Shown here: one piece after another, positions 1 through 6,773 of the stretch | Position numbering within the stretch: the first letter of the stretch is position 1 | How the letters are laid out: every line of letters starts with the position of its first letter | From: Gemmatimonas phototrophica | GTDB taxonomy: Bacteria; Gemmatimonadota; Gemmatimonadetes; Gemmatimonadales; Gemmatimonadaceae | Direction: 5' to 3' | DNA: 15,859 nt | Assembly (NCBI GenBank): GCA_945870175.1 | Contig: CAMBRJ010000020.1 | Location: 1-15,859, forward strand | The notes under the pieces: generated by a model | Told to the model about the DNA's origin: nothing | Seen by the model: only the letters and a program-made list of their open reading frames with translations | The model's database searches: none | Position numbers and translations under genes: made by a program

Positions 1-366
1 CTTCACCGCGTCGAGCACGGCGCCGACCCTCGACAGCTTGGCGTCGGCAATGAGAATGTCTTCGTCGGCACCGCGCTTCAGTTCAAACCGCTTCACGCCG
101 TAGCCGAGCGCGGTCACGGTGACCAGGTAGTCGCCGTCGCCGCCGGGGAACGTGACGGTAAAACGACCGGAGCGATCGGTGCGGGCCGTGCGATTGACGT
201 TGCCGGAAATCGACGTGACCACCACCGCCACATTAACGAGCGGCTCGTTCTCGGTGCCGGTGATTTGGCCGCGGATCACATCAACCTGCTGGGCGGCGGC
301 AGGCGACACGGTCGCCGACAGGGCGAGGCAGAGCAGGGCAGCGAGCGACAGGAAACGACGAAGCAC
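1..366 (-). CDS. Exported protein with N-terminal carboxypeptidase-regulatory-like domain (partial, C-terminus outside window)
   Basis: This is the first 122 codons of a gene that continues past the left edge. Translation from GTG at 366 gives a classic signal peptide: MLRRF, a hydrophobic core, then an AAA-QQ cleavage region near residue 25. A carboxypeptidase-regulatory-like beta-sandwich follows (about residues 30-115), recognised by IRGQITG, NEPLVNVAVVV, TDRSGRFTV and the late TALGYG turn. This fold commonly opens TonB-dependent outer-membrane receptors and other surface proteins, so a TonB-type receptor is the likeliest whole protein, but no plug or barrel is visible. GTG 366 is the only reasonable start, because an in-frame TAG lies 18 codons upstream and no ATG lies between. 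No clear Shine-Dalgarno sequence precedes it. It follows murB on the same strand, separated by a 206-base gap with a large inverted repeat. Confidence 0.75.
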   Translation of the reverse strand, partial: MLRRFLSLAALLCLALSATVSPAAAQQVDVIRGQITGTENEPLVNVAVVVTSISGNVNRTARTDRSGRFTVTFPGGDGDYLVTVTALGYGVKRFELKRGADEDILIADAKLSRVGAVLDAVK

Positions 367-461
367 GTCGGGGAGGGATCTGGGGGAGCGGGCAGGGTGT
401 GTCCTTAAGGCTACGTGCTAGCCCTCATGTGCGTTTCGACACAGTTCTCCCATGTATCGTT

Positions 462-567
462 TCCTCTGCGATCTCTGCGCCCTCTGCCTCTCTGCGTGAT
501 CGGTTCAACGGACACCGGTCGAGAACAGATCACGCGGAGGCGCAGAGTGCGCAGGGACCGCAGAGAA
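462..567. repeat. Imperfect inverted repeat made of CTCTGCG / CGCAGAG units
   Basis: The left arm (462-501) and right arm (528-567) are reverse complements at 32 of 40 positions, around a 26-base loop. The left arm holds CTCTGCG at 464, 473 and 490, with a decayed copy CTCTGCC at 482, so the unit spacing is 9, 9 and 8. The right arm holds CGCGGAG at 533, CGCAGAG at 541, CGCAGGG at 550 and CGCAGAG at 559, mirroring that spacing. The element starts five bases past the murB stop codon and precedes the next minus-strand gene, so it may act as a terminator, a transcript-end stabiliser or a dispersed palindromic element. There is no U-tract of the intrinsic-terminator kind. The rest of the 367-572 gap shows only a CCTTAAGG palindrome at 403-410 and no promoter I could defend. 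Confidence 0.8.
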
Positions 568-572
568 CGGCG

Positions 573-1541
573 CTAGAACTCTCCGATAAACCCGACCTCG
601 GGCTGTAGTTCGTAGCCGAATCGTTCTTTGACAGCCGCCTGCGCATGCGCCACCAGTGCCCGCACGTCGGCCGCGGTGGCGTGTCCGAGATTGACCAGGA
701 TGTTGGCGTGGATGTGTGAGATCTGGGCGTCGCCCACCCGGAAGCCCTTGAGGCCGCACTGATCGATCAGGCGACCGGCACCCACGCCCTCGATCTTCTT
801 GAAGATCGAGCCGGCGCTGGGATGGACCTGGAGCCAGGGGTGCCGAGATCCGCGCCAGGAGAGGTTTTCCTGCAGGATCTGGTGTAGCCGGGCCGGATCA
901 CCCTTCGTGAGCTGGAACGTGGCGCTCAGCACCACGTCACGCCGATGGTGAAACACCGTGTCGTCATAGCCGAACTTGATGTACCCGGCATCCACCACCC
1001 GACGATCGCCCTCCACGGCCAGGATCTCGCACGACTCGAACACCTCGGCGATGAACATCGTCCGGTCGCGCTCGGGAGCCGGCGACAGAAAGTGCAGGTT
1101 CTGCCAGAGGGCTCCACCCACCGTGCTCGGAATGCCGATGTAGTGCTCGAGACCCGACCAGCCGGCGCGCACGGTGTCGAGCACCAGGTCCTGCATCACG
1201 GCGCCGCTCTCGGACCAGAGCGTCCCCTCGGGGGAGATCGTGTGGGCGGCCGCCGCATTCCGGATGACGAGGCCCCGGATGCCGCGATCACCGATCAGCA
1301 CGTTGGCGCCCAAGCCCAGCACGAACCACGGCACGCCCGCCAGCTTCGCGGCCGTGATCGCCGTGGCCAGTTCATCGGCTGTCTGTGCCTCGAGCAGCAC
1401 ATCGGCCGGACCGCCGATGCGGAACGTGGTGTACGGAGCCAGCGGTGCACGGAGCTGCAGTCGGCTGCGATCGAGCGGCGTGGACGCGACGGCGTCGACG
1501 GATGCCGCGACGAGGGCGTCGGCAATCTGGGTGGGAGTCAT
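573..1541 (-). CDS. murB: UDP-N-acetylenolpyruvoylglucosamine reductase (MurB), divergent
   Basis: This 322-residue cytoplasmic FAD enzyme reduces UDP-GlcNAc-enolpyruvate to UDP-MurNAc with NADPH, the second committed step of peptidoglycan synthesis. The FAD-binding part shows TTFRIGGPAD (38-47) and GLGANVLIGD (76-85), then GIPSTVGGA (136-144). The C-terminal part shows PSAGSIFKKIEG (catalytic Ser245), GAGRLIDQCGLKG, HANILVN and LQPEVGFIG (catalytic Glu315). ATG 1541 was chosen over longer in-frame starts because the family's N-terminal part begins shortly after it and GGGGAA lies 9 bases upstream. Two positions are odd. The usual NAGA after TVGGA is replaced by LWQNLHF. The Tyr-Arg pair of the family (R159 in E. 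coli) reads GYDDTVF, with Asp193 where Arg is expected. Ser and Glu are kept, so an active but diverged reductase is likely. Confidence 0.88.
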   Translation of the reverse strand: MTPTQIADALVAASVDAVASTPLDRSRLQLRAPLAPYTTFRIGGPADVLLEAQTADELATAITAAKLAGVPWFVLGLGANVLIGDRGIRGLVIRNAAAAHTISPEGTLWSESGAVMQDLVLDTVRAGWSGLEHYIGIPSTVGGALWQNLHFLSPAPERDRTMFIAEVFESCEILAVEGDRRVVDAGYIKFGYDDTVFHHRRDVVLSATFQLTKGDPARLHQILQENLSWRGSRHPWLQVHPSAGSIFKKIEGVGAGRLIDQCGLKGFRVGDAQISHIHANILVNLGHATAADVRALVAHAQAAVKERFGYELQPEVGFIGEF

Positions 1542-1618
1542 GCTGAAAGATTCCCCGCAGCGGGTTCGTACGCCATCGTTCGGGTGATACCGCCCGCCCC
1601 TTCCTCTTCCGACGTCGC
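1542..1618. promoter_or_regulatory. Divergent intergenic region between murB and the M16 peptidase genes
   Basis: These 77 bases separate two gene starts pointing away from each other, so both promoters must lie here or extend into the coding sequences. The only element I can name is the probable murB ribosome-binding site, GGGGAA on the minus strand at 1551-1556. I found no convincing -35/-10 pair and no operator-like dyad. No Shine-Dalgarno sequence precedes the plus-strand ATG at 1619. Confidence 0.4.
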
Positions 1619-3055
1619 ATGCCCGCACCCTTCGGCGCCCGGCCGTCCCTCCGGCACCTCGTCACCGCCGCCCTGCTCGCGGTGGCCATCCCCCCGGCCA
1701 CGCCGCAGCTGCTGCCGGCGCAGTCCCGCGCTGAGCTGGCCAAGGTGGTGCGCCGCACGGTGCTCACGAACGGCATGGAAGTGATCGTGGTGGAAAACCA
1801 CGGCGTGCCAATCGCGACGCTGGAAATCGATGTACGGAACGGCGCGTTCACGCAGAGCCCCGAGTACGCCGGCCTCGCGCACATGTATGAACACATGTTC
1901 TTCAAGGCCAACCGGGATCTGCCCGACGCCGAGGCGTTCAACGATCGCGCCGCCGAACTGGGCGCCGTGTTCAACGGCACGACGCAGGAAGAGCGCGTGA
2001 ACTACTTCCTCTCGCTGCCCGCCGATTCCGTGGCTGGCGGCCTGCGCTTTCTGGCCAGCGCACTGATCAACCCGACGTTCCGCGACGACGAATTGAAGCG
2101 CGAAAAGGAAGTGGTGCTCGGGGAGTACGACCGCAACGAGGCGCAGCCCGGTTTCGCGTTTCAGCAGAAGGCCACGGAGCTGCTTTATCCCGGCCAGTTC
2201 AGCCGCAAGAATACGATCGGCGATCGCACCGTCATTGCGAATGTGACGCCGGCGCAGATGCGCGAGATTCAGCGCAAGTACTACGTGCCGAACAACAGCG
2301 CACTCATCGTGACTGGCGATGTCGATCCGGAGCAGGTGTTCGTGCTGGCCGAGCAGGTGTTTGGCGCCTGGCCGCGTGGTGAGGATCCGTTCAAGGCGGA
2401 TCCCATCCCGCCCATCCCCGCGCTGGACGGCAACAAGGGGCACATCAGCGAAGAGCCGATTAACGCCGTAGCGGTGCTGATCCAGTGGCAGGGGCCGAGC
2501 GTCGGCAAGGATCCAGGCGCGACGTTCGCCGCCGACGTGTTCAGCGACGTGCTCAATACGCCAGGGTCGACTTTTCAGAAAAATCTCGTCGACACCGGAT
2601 TATGGCAGGGTGTCGGGGTGAACTACTACACGTTGAATCAGACTGGTCCAATTTCGATTAGCGGACAAACCACACCAGACAAGTATCGCGCGGCGATGGC
2701 TGCCTTGGAGCGCGAGATTGCGCGCTTCACCGATCCCACCTACGTGACCACGCGCGAACTGGAGTCGGTCAAGGCCCAGCGTACCGTATCGAGCGCGTTC
2801 GGCATCGAGAAGGCCTCGGAAATCGCGCACACCATCGGCTTCTGGTGGAGCGTCTCCAACCTCGACTACTTCATCGGTTACACGGACACCATGGCCCAGC
2901 AGCGCATCACCGACCTTCTGCGATACACCACCACGTACATCGCGGGCAAGCCGCGCGTGACGAGCGTGCTGCTCTCCAGTGACGCGCGCCGCGTGATCGG
3001 CCTGACGGAAAAGGAATTGCTCACGCCAGCGCTGCGGCCGGTGGTGCGACCGTGA
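1619..3055 (+). CDS. Exported M16 (pitrilysin-family) zinc peptidase, catalytic subunit
   Basis: This 478-residue M16B-type peptidase is probably periplasmic. An N-terminal signal segment (about 1-35, hydrophobic TAALLAVAIPPA) is followed by the M16 fold. The inverted zinc motif HxxEH is intact as HMYEH (His88, Glu91, His92). The third ligand Glu169 follows exactly 76 residues after His92, inside EKEVVLGEYDR, which is the spacing known for pitrilysin. The second domain (from about 245) lacks the Arg/Tyr substrate pair, reading TFQKNLVDTGLWQGVGVNYY at that place. This suits a catalytic subunit that needs a partner, and the next gene supplies that pair. The start is the only ATG ahead of the signal segment. 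Family substrates are usually short peptides; the actual substrate here is unknown. Confidence 0.9.
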   Translation: MPAPFGARPSLRHLVTAALLAVAIPPATPQLLPAQSRAELAKVVRRTVLTNGMEVIVVENHGVPIATLEIDVRNGAFTQSPEYAGLAHMYEHMFFKANRDLPDAEAFNDRAAELGAVFNGTTQEERVNYFLSLPADSVAGGLRFLASALINPTFRDDELKREKEVVLGEYDRNEAQPGFAFQQKATELLYPGQFSRKNTIGDRTVIANVTPAQMREIQRKYYVPNNSALIVTGDVDPEQVFVLAEQVFGAWPRGEDPFKADPIPPIPALDGNKGHISEEPINAVAVLIQWQGPSVGKDPGATFAADVFSDVLNTPGSTFQKNLVDTGLWQGVGVNYYTLNQTGPISISGQTTPDKYRAAMAALEREIARFTDPTYVTTRELESVKAQRTVSSAFGIEKASEIAHTIGFWWSVSNLDYFIGYTDTMAQQRITDLLRYTTTYIAGKPRVTSVLLSSDARRVIGLTEKELLTPALRPVVRP

Positions 3056-4455
3056 ACAAACAGTATATGGGGTACGGCGTTGTGTGGGCGGCGGCGATGG
3101 TGTGCTCGGCGGGGATGCTGGCGGGGCAGCCGGTGGTGAAGAAGCCGGTGGTGAAGGCGCCGGTGAAGGCGGCACCGAGTAAGCCAGTGGAGCTGTCGCC
3201 GGCGATCACGTCGCCGACGGATACGCTCACGTCGAAGTTCGATGTCGCGGGCATTCCCGTGATTCTGCGTCGTGTCAGTGCCAACAACGTGGTCGCCGCT
3301 AACCTGTATCTGCTGGGGGGCACGCGTCAGCTGACGGCGGGCACTCAGGGCATCGAGACGCTGCTGCTCGAGGCAAGCGAGCGCGGTACGGCGAAGTATC
3401 CGCGCGATGTGCTGCGCACGAAGATGGCGCGGTTGGGCAGCGCGATCGGTGTCGGCGCGAATTCCGACTGGACCACGATCAGCTTGCGCGCCACGACCAC
3501 TGGCCTCGATAGCACGTGGGCGATTCTCGCCGATCGGGTCATGGCCCCGCGTCTCGATCCGGCCGAGGTGGAGCTGGTGCGTGAGCAGTTCGTCACCGCG
3601 ACGCGTCAGCGCAAGGATAGCCCCGACGCGTTGCTCGACTATCTCGCCGACAGCATCGCGTTCTCGGGCCATCCCTATGCGCTCGAGCCCACGGGCACCG
3701 AGCCGTCGTTGACGTCGATCACCACGTCCGCGCTCACGTCGTATCACGCGTCGCAGTTCGTGACGTCGCGCATGATGCTGGTGGTGGTCGGTAATGTCTC
3801 GCGCACGAAGGTGGAGAAGCTGGTGCGCGAAACGCTGGGCCGGATGCCGAAGGGCAACTATGTGTGGACGTTGCCCGATCCGCCGGCAGAATTGCCGAGC
3901 GCGTATGTGGTGGAGCAGCGCACGTTGCCCACGAACTACCTGCAGGGCTACTTCCATGGTCCGAAGGCCACCAGCAAGGACTATCCCGCGCTGCGGCTCG
4001 CCTGCGCGGTGCTCAGTGGCCGGCTGTTTGCCGAGGTGCGCGGTCGTCGCAATCTCGCATATTCCGTGAATGCGCCCTTCGTGGAACGGGCCTTCTCGCT
4101 GGGTGGGCTGTACGTCACGACCACGCAGCCCGATGAAGTGCTCACGATCATGCAGCAGCAGATCACATCGCTGCGCGAAGGCACCATCACCGACGAGGGA
4201 CTCGATCGGCTGGTGCAGCAGTTCATCGTGACGTACTTCCTCGACAACGAAACGAACGCCGACCAGGCGAACATGCTGGCGCGCGCCGAGTTGTATCAGG
4301 GCGACTTCCGTCGCGCGGCGCAGTTCGTGGAGGAGCTGCGCGCGGTCACGCCCGAGCAGATTCAGCAGGCCGCCCGCACGTACATGAGCAAGGTGCGGTG
4401 GGCGTATGTTGGCGATCCCTCCAAGGTGACGCCGGCGCGGATGCTGCGCTTCTGA
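3052..4455 (+). CDS. Exported M16 peptidase family protein, non-catalytic R/Y partner subunit
   Basis: This 467-residue M16 protein has no zinc motif: where HxxEH should stand it reads IETLLLEASERGT (101-113). It keeps the second-domain substrate motif, LFAEVRGRRNLAYSV, with the Arg330/Tyr337 pair at the family spacing. In known M16B heterodimers one chain provides HxxEH and the other provides R/Y, so this chain and the one upstream should form one enzyme. GTG 3052 overlaps the upstream TGA by four bases (GTGA), with no separate Shine-Dalgarno sequence, which points to translational coupling and matched amounts; an in-frame ATG at 3067 is the alternative. A hydrophobic N-terminus (about 7-25) suggests export. 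A Lys/Pro/Val-rich linker (27-46), encoded by a small tandem repeat, joins it to the folded part. Confidence 0.88.
   Translation: MNKQYMGYGVVWAAAMVCSAGMLAGQPVVKKPVVKAPVKAAPSKPVELSPAITSPTDTLTSKFDVAGIPVILRRVSANNVVAANLYLLGGTRQLTAGTQGIETLLLEASERGTAKYPRDVLRTKMARLGSAIGVGANSDWTTISLRATTTGLDSTWAILADRVMAPRLDPAEVELVREQFVTATRQRKDSPDALLDYLADSIAFSGHPYALEPTGTEPSLTSITTSALTSYHASQFVTSRMMLVVVGNVSRTKVEKLVRETLGRMPKGNYVWTLPDPPAELPSAYVVEQRTLPTNYLQGYFHGPKATSKDYPALRLACAVLSGRLFAEVRGRRNLAYSVNAPFVERAFSLGGLYVTTTQPDEVLTIMQQQITSLREGTITDEGLDRLVQQFIVTYFLDNETNADQANMLARAELYQGDFRRAAQFVEELRAVTPEQIQQAARTYMSKVRWAYVGDPSKVTPARMLRF
3130..3171 (+). repeat. Short in-frame tandem repeat encoding a PVVKK/PVVKA/PVKA linker
   Basis: Two 15-base units (CCGGTGGTGAAGAAG and CCGGTGGTGAAGGCG) and a third copy lacking one codon lie head to tail inside the second M16 gene. 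They encode a basic, proline-rich stretch directly after the export signal. The length is a multiple of three in every copy, so unit gain or loss would keep the reading frame. It looks like a flexible tether rather than a functional site. Confidence 0.7.
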
Positions 4456-4472
4456 CGGCCTCGCGGCGCACC

Positions 4473-5213
4473 GTGCACCACCGCGGGGTCGCGCTGTCGA
4501 TCGATCTCGCCTACGTGGACTACCGCGACATTGGCGTCGCACTGGTGACCTGCGACGGCAACGGGCCTGAGGAGTCGCTGTCGGCGCGGGCGTTCGACGT
4601 GCCGCTCAGCGGACGCCCGTCGGTGACGGCGCTGGCCATGTGGCTGCGCGAGATGGTCGAGGCACACGACGTGCGCTGTCTCTGCATCGACGGCCCGTTG
4701 GGCTGGCGCTCGCCGCACACCGACTCGCCGCACTGTCGTCTCAGCGAGCGCGCGGTGCGCGCGCCCGGCAAGACCGGACTTCCGCCCGACGGCGTAAAGC
4801 CGCGCACCTACCTCGGCTTCACGACCTTCTCGATTGCCCTCTTCGAGGCGTTTCTGGGGTCCACCGACTGGGCGCTGCCGGGAGATCCGGAGGCGGCCCC
4901 CCACGCCCGCGTCGTGACCGAGAGCTTTCCCACCGCCGGCTGGCGGGCACTGGGGCTGTCGCCGCTGATGGCCAAAGGACGCGCGTCGGTGGCCGACGTG
5001 CAGGACGCCGGCGCCAGATTGCAGGCCCGCACCGGCATCACCCTCGAGCAGGTGCGCACCCACGATCAGCTGCAGGCGGCCGTCGGTGGCATCGCCGGTG
5101 CGTGGTGGGCGGCCGGTCGCACGCAACGGGTGCAATTGGCCGGTGCGCCGCCGTTCCGTCTCGACGGCAGCTGGCGCGAGGGATATATCATGATTCCAGC
5201 AGCGACGACCTGA
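4473..5213 (+). CDS. DUF429 family protein (predicted RNase H-fold nuclease)
   Basis: About 246 residues, probably cytoplasmic with no signal or membrane segment. It matches the DUF429 family (COG2410, annotated as a predicted RNase H-fold nuclease) through an N-terminal strand with an acidic residue (LSIDLAYVD, Asp11), a second acidic strand (CLCIDGPLGW, Asp73), then KPRTYLGFTTFS and VTESFPTAGWRALG (Glu150). The three carboxylates suit an RNase H-like metal site, but the activity is a prediction for the family, not demonstrated. The start is uncertain: GTG 4473, 17 bases after the previous stop, places the first strand at the N-terminus, whereas GTG 4398 would overlap the M16 gene by 58 bases. 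It sits among exported proteins on the same strand without an obvious functional link. Confidence 0.7.
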   Translation: MHHRGVALSIDLAYVDYRDIGVALVTCDGNGPEESLSARAFDVPLSGRPSVTALAMWLREMVEAHDVRCLCIDGPLGWRSPHTDSPHCRLSERAVRAPGKTGLPPDGVKPRTYLGFTTFSIALFEAFLGSTDWALPGDPEAAPHARVVTESFPTAGWRALGLSPLMAKGRASVADVQDAGARLQARTGITLEQVRTHDQLQAAVGGIAGAWWAAGRTQRVQLAGAPPFRLDGSWREGYIMIPAATT

Positions 5214-5255
5214 TCGATCTCGGTGTACTCCTCGAACGACTCCCCACCGCCTCCC

Positions 5256-6773
5256 ATGTCGAATCCCACCTCCCGTCGTGACTTCGTGTCCGACAGTGCC
5301 GTGCTCGCCTTCGGCGCGATGATCGTGCCGCGCGCCGTGCTCGGTGGCCCCGGCTATCGCGCGCCCAGCGCCAAGCTCAACATCGCCTGCGTGGGCATCG
5401 GTGGCATGGGCATGAGCAACATGTCGCAGATGCTCACCGAAAATATCGTGGCGGTGTGCGACGTGGATTTTGCGTATGTGGAGCGGTCACTGACCGGACG
5501 TCTCACGCCCCGCACGGGCGAGCCGACGTCGCAGGACGTGCAACTCGGCGAGGCCTACAAGAACGCCACGAAGTACACGGATTTCCGTGAGATGCTCGAT
5601 AAGCAAAAGGACATCGATGCGGTGCTGATCGCCACGCCCGATCACCTGCACGCTACCATCGCGCTGGCCGCGATGTCGCTCGGCAAGCATGTGTACGTGC
5701 AGAAGCCCCTCGCGTACTCGGTGCACGAAGTCCGGCTGCTGCAGCGGGCGGCATTGGCCAATCCGAAATTGGCCACGCAGATGGGCAATCAGGGCCACTC
5801 GATGGAGGGCTCGCACCGCATCACGGAGATCATCCAGTCTGGTGTGCTGGGAAAGATTCGCGAGGTGCACGTGTGGACCGATCGTCCGGTGCGCTACTGG
5901 GCGCAGGGCATTCCGCGTCCACGCGCCGCCAACGCGCCGGCACCCACGGCGCCGCCGAATCCGCGCCCGCAGTGGAACATGGGCACGGTCGACAACGCGG
6001 TGCGCGCCGCCATGGCCGCCAACGATTCGTCGATGCCGCCGGGACTTAACTGGGATCTGTACCTCGGCCCGGCACCGGAGATCGCGTATCACCCGGCATA
6101 CCATCCGTTCGCCTGGCGTGGCTGGCTCGATTTCGGCGTCGGCTCGCTCGGCGACATGGGGGCGCACTTGATCGATCAGCCGTTCACGTCGCTCGGCCTC
6201 ACGCATCCCACGTCGATCGCGGCGTCGTCCACGCCGTGGGGCGGTGGCGAGAAGAATCCGGCTACGTACCCGATGGCCACGATGGTGCAGTACGACTTCC
6301 CGAAGGTGGGCAAGCGTGACGCGCTCAAGCTGTACTGGTACGACGGTGGCCTGATGCCGCCGCGCCCGGAGATGCTCCCCGACGAGGTGCCGATGAACAA
6401 TCCCGGCAGTGATGGCGGCGGTGGCGTGTTCGTGGGCGAGAAGGGCATCATGTTCTACGAGACGTACGGCAACAAGCCGCGCATCTTCCCGGAAGCGATC
6501 GCCAAGAAGGCCGAGCAGGTGCCCGTCACGATTCCGCGCATCACGGTGTCGCACGAGCAGAACTGGATTCAGGCGTCGAAGGGCGAAGCGCAGTCCAGCT
6601 CTCCGTTCTCGCAGGCGTCGCCGCTGACCGAAACGATGTTGCTTGGCATGGCGGCGTTGCGCGCCGGGCAAGGGCGCAAGATGAACTACGACAGCGAACG
6701 GGTGGCATTCACCAACGCGCCCGATGCGAATCAGTATCTCACGCGCGTGTACCGAAAGGGATGGGAGCTGTAA
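5256..6773 (+). CDS. TAT-exported Gfo/Idh/MocA family NAD(P)-dependent oxidoreductase
   Basis: This is a 505-residue oxidoreductase of the Gfo/Idh/MocA superfamily, which typically oxidises or reduces sugars or cyclitols. The N-terminus carries a twin-arginine signal (SRRDFVSDSAVLAFGAM, Arg7-Arg8), implying export of the folded protein. The Rossmann fold follows: CVGIGGMG (Gly47, Gly49, Gly52), AVCDVD, DAVLIATPDHLH (121-132) and YVQKPLA (Lys150-Pro151, equivalent to the family EKP). The C-terminal part has NWDLYLGPAP, FAWRGWLDFG and GDMGAHLID, as in the bacterial subgroup with exported members. A proline-rich insert lies at about 222-262. ATG 5256 was preferred to GTG 5223 because it puts the RR motif at the normal position; neither has a good ribosome-binding site. 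Substrate unknown. Its stop overlaps the next start (TAATG). Confidence 0.85.
   Translation: MSNPTSRRDFVSDSAVLAFGAMIVPRAVLGGPGYRAPSAKLNIACVGIGGMGMSNMSQMLTENIVAVCDVDFAYVERSLTGRLTPRTGEPTSQDVQLGEAYKNATKYTDFREMLDKQKDIDAVLIATPDHLHATIALAAMSLGKHVYVQKPLAYSVHEVRLLQRAALANPKLATQMGNQGHSMEGSHRITEIIQSGVLGKIREVHVWTDRPVRYWAQGIPRPRAANAPAPTAPPNPRPQWNMGTVDNAVRAAMAANDSSMPPGLNWDLYLGPAPEIAYHPAYHPFAWRGWLDFGVGSLGDMGAHLIDQPFTSLGLTHPTSIAASSTPWGGGEKNPATYPMATMVQYDFPKVGKRDALKLYWYDGGLMPPRPEMLPDEVPMNNPGSDGGGGVFVGEKGIMFYETYGNKPRIFPEAIAKKAEQVPVTIPRITVSHEQNWIQASKGEAQSSSPFSQASPLTETMLLGMAALRAGQGRKMNYDSERVAFTNAPDANQYLTRVYRKGWEL

Noticed and set aside
403..410. CCTTAAGG palindrome upstream of the left-edge gene
   Set aside because: An isolated 8-base palindrome with no partner site is not enough to call an operator.
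462..567. CTCTGCG units as a possible CRISPR-like array
   Set aside because: The units are only 7 bases with 1-2 base gaps and are arranged as an inverted pair, so there are no spacers of CRISPR length and no cas genes nearby.
152..608. Two small plus-strand open frames near the left end
   Set aside because: One is antisense to the signal-peptide protein and the other crosses the inverted repeat; neither has a ribosome-binding site or a plausible protein composition.
945..1784. 279-codon plus-strand open frame crossing the murB/M16 divergent region
   Set aside because: It reads antisense through murB and out of frame through the M16 signal peptide; composition is shadow-like.
4398..4472. 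Longer DUF429 start at GTG 4398
   Set aside because: It would overlap the M16 gene by 58 bases, and the added residues precede the family's usual first strand.
2878..4542. Long 554-codon open frame on the minus strand
   Set aside because: It lies antisense to the two M16 genes, has a His/Arg-rich composition typical of reversed high-GC coding sequence, and contains no recognisable domain.
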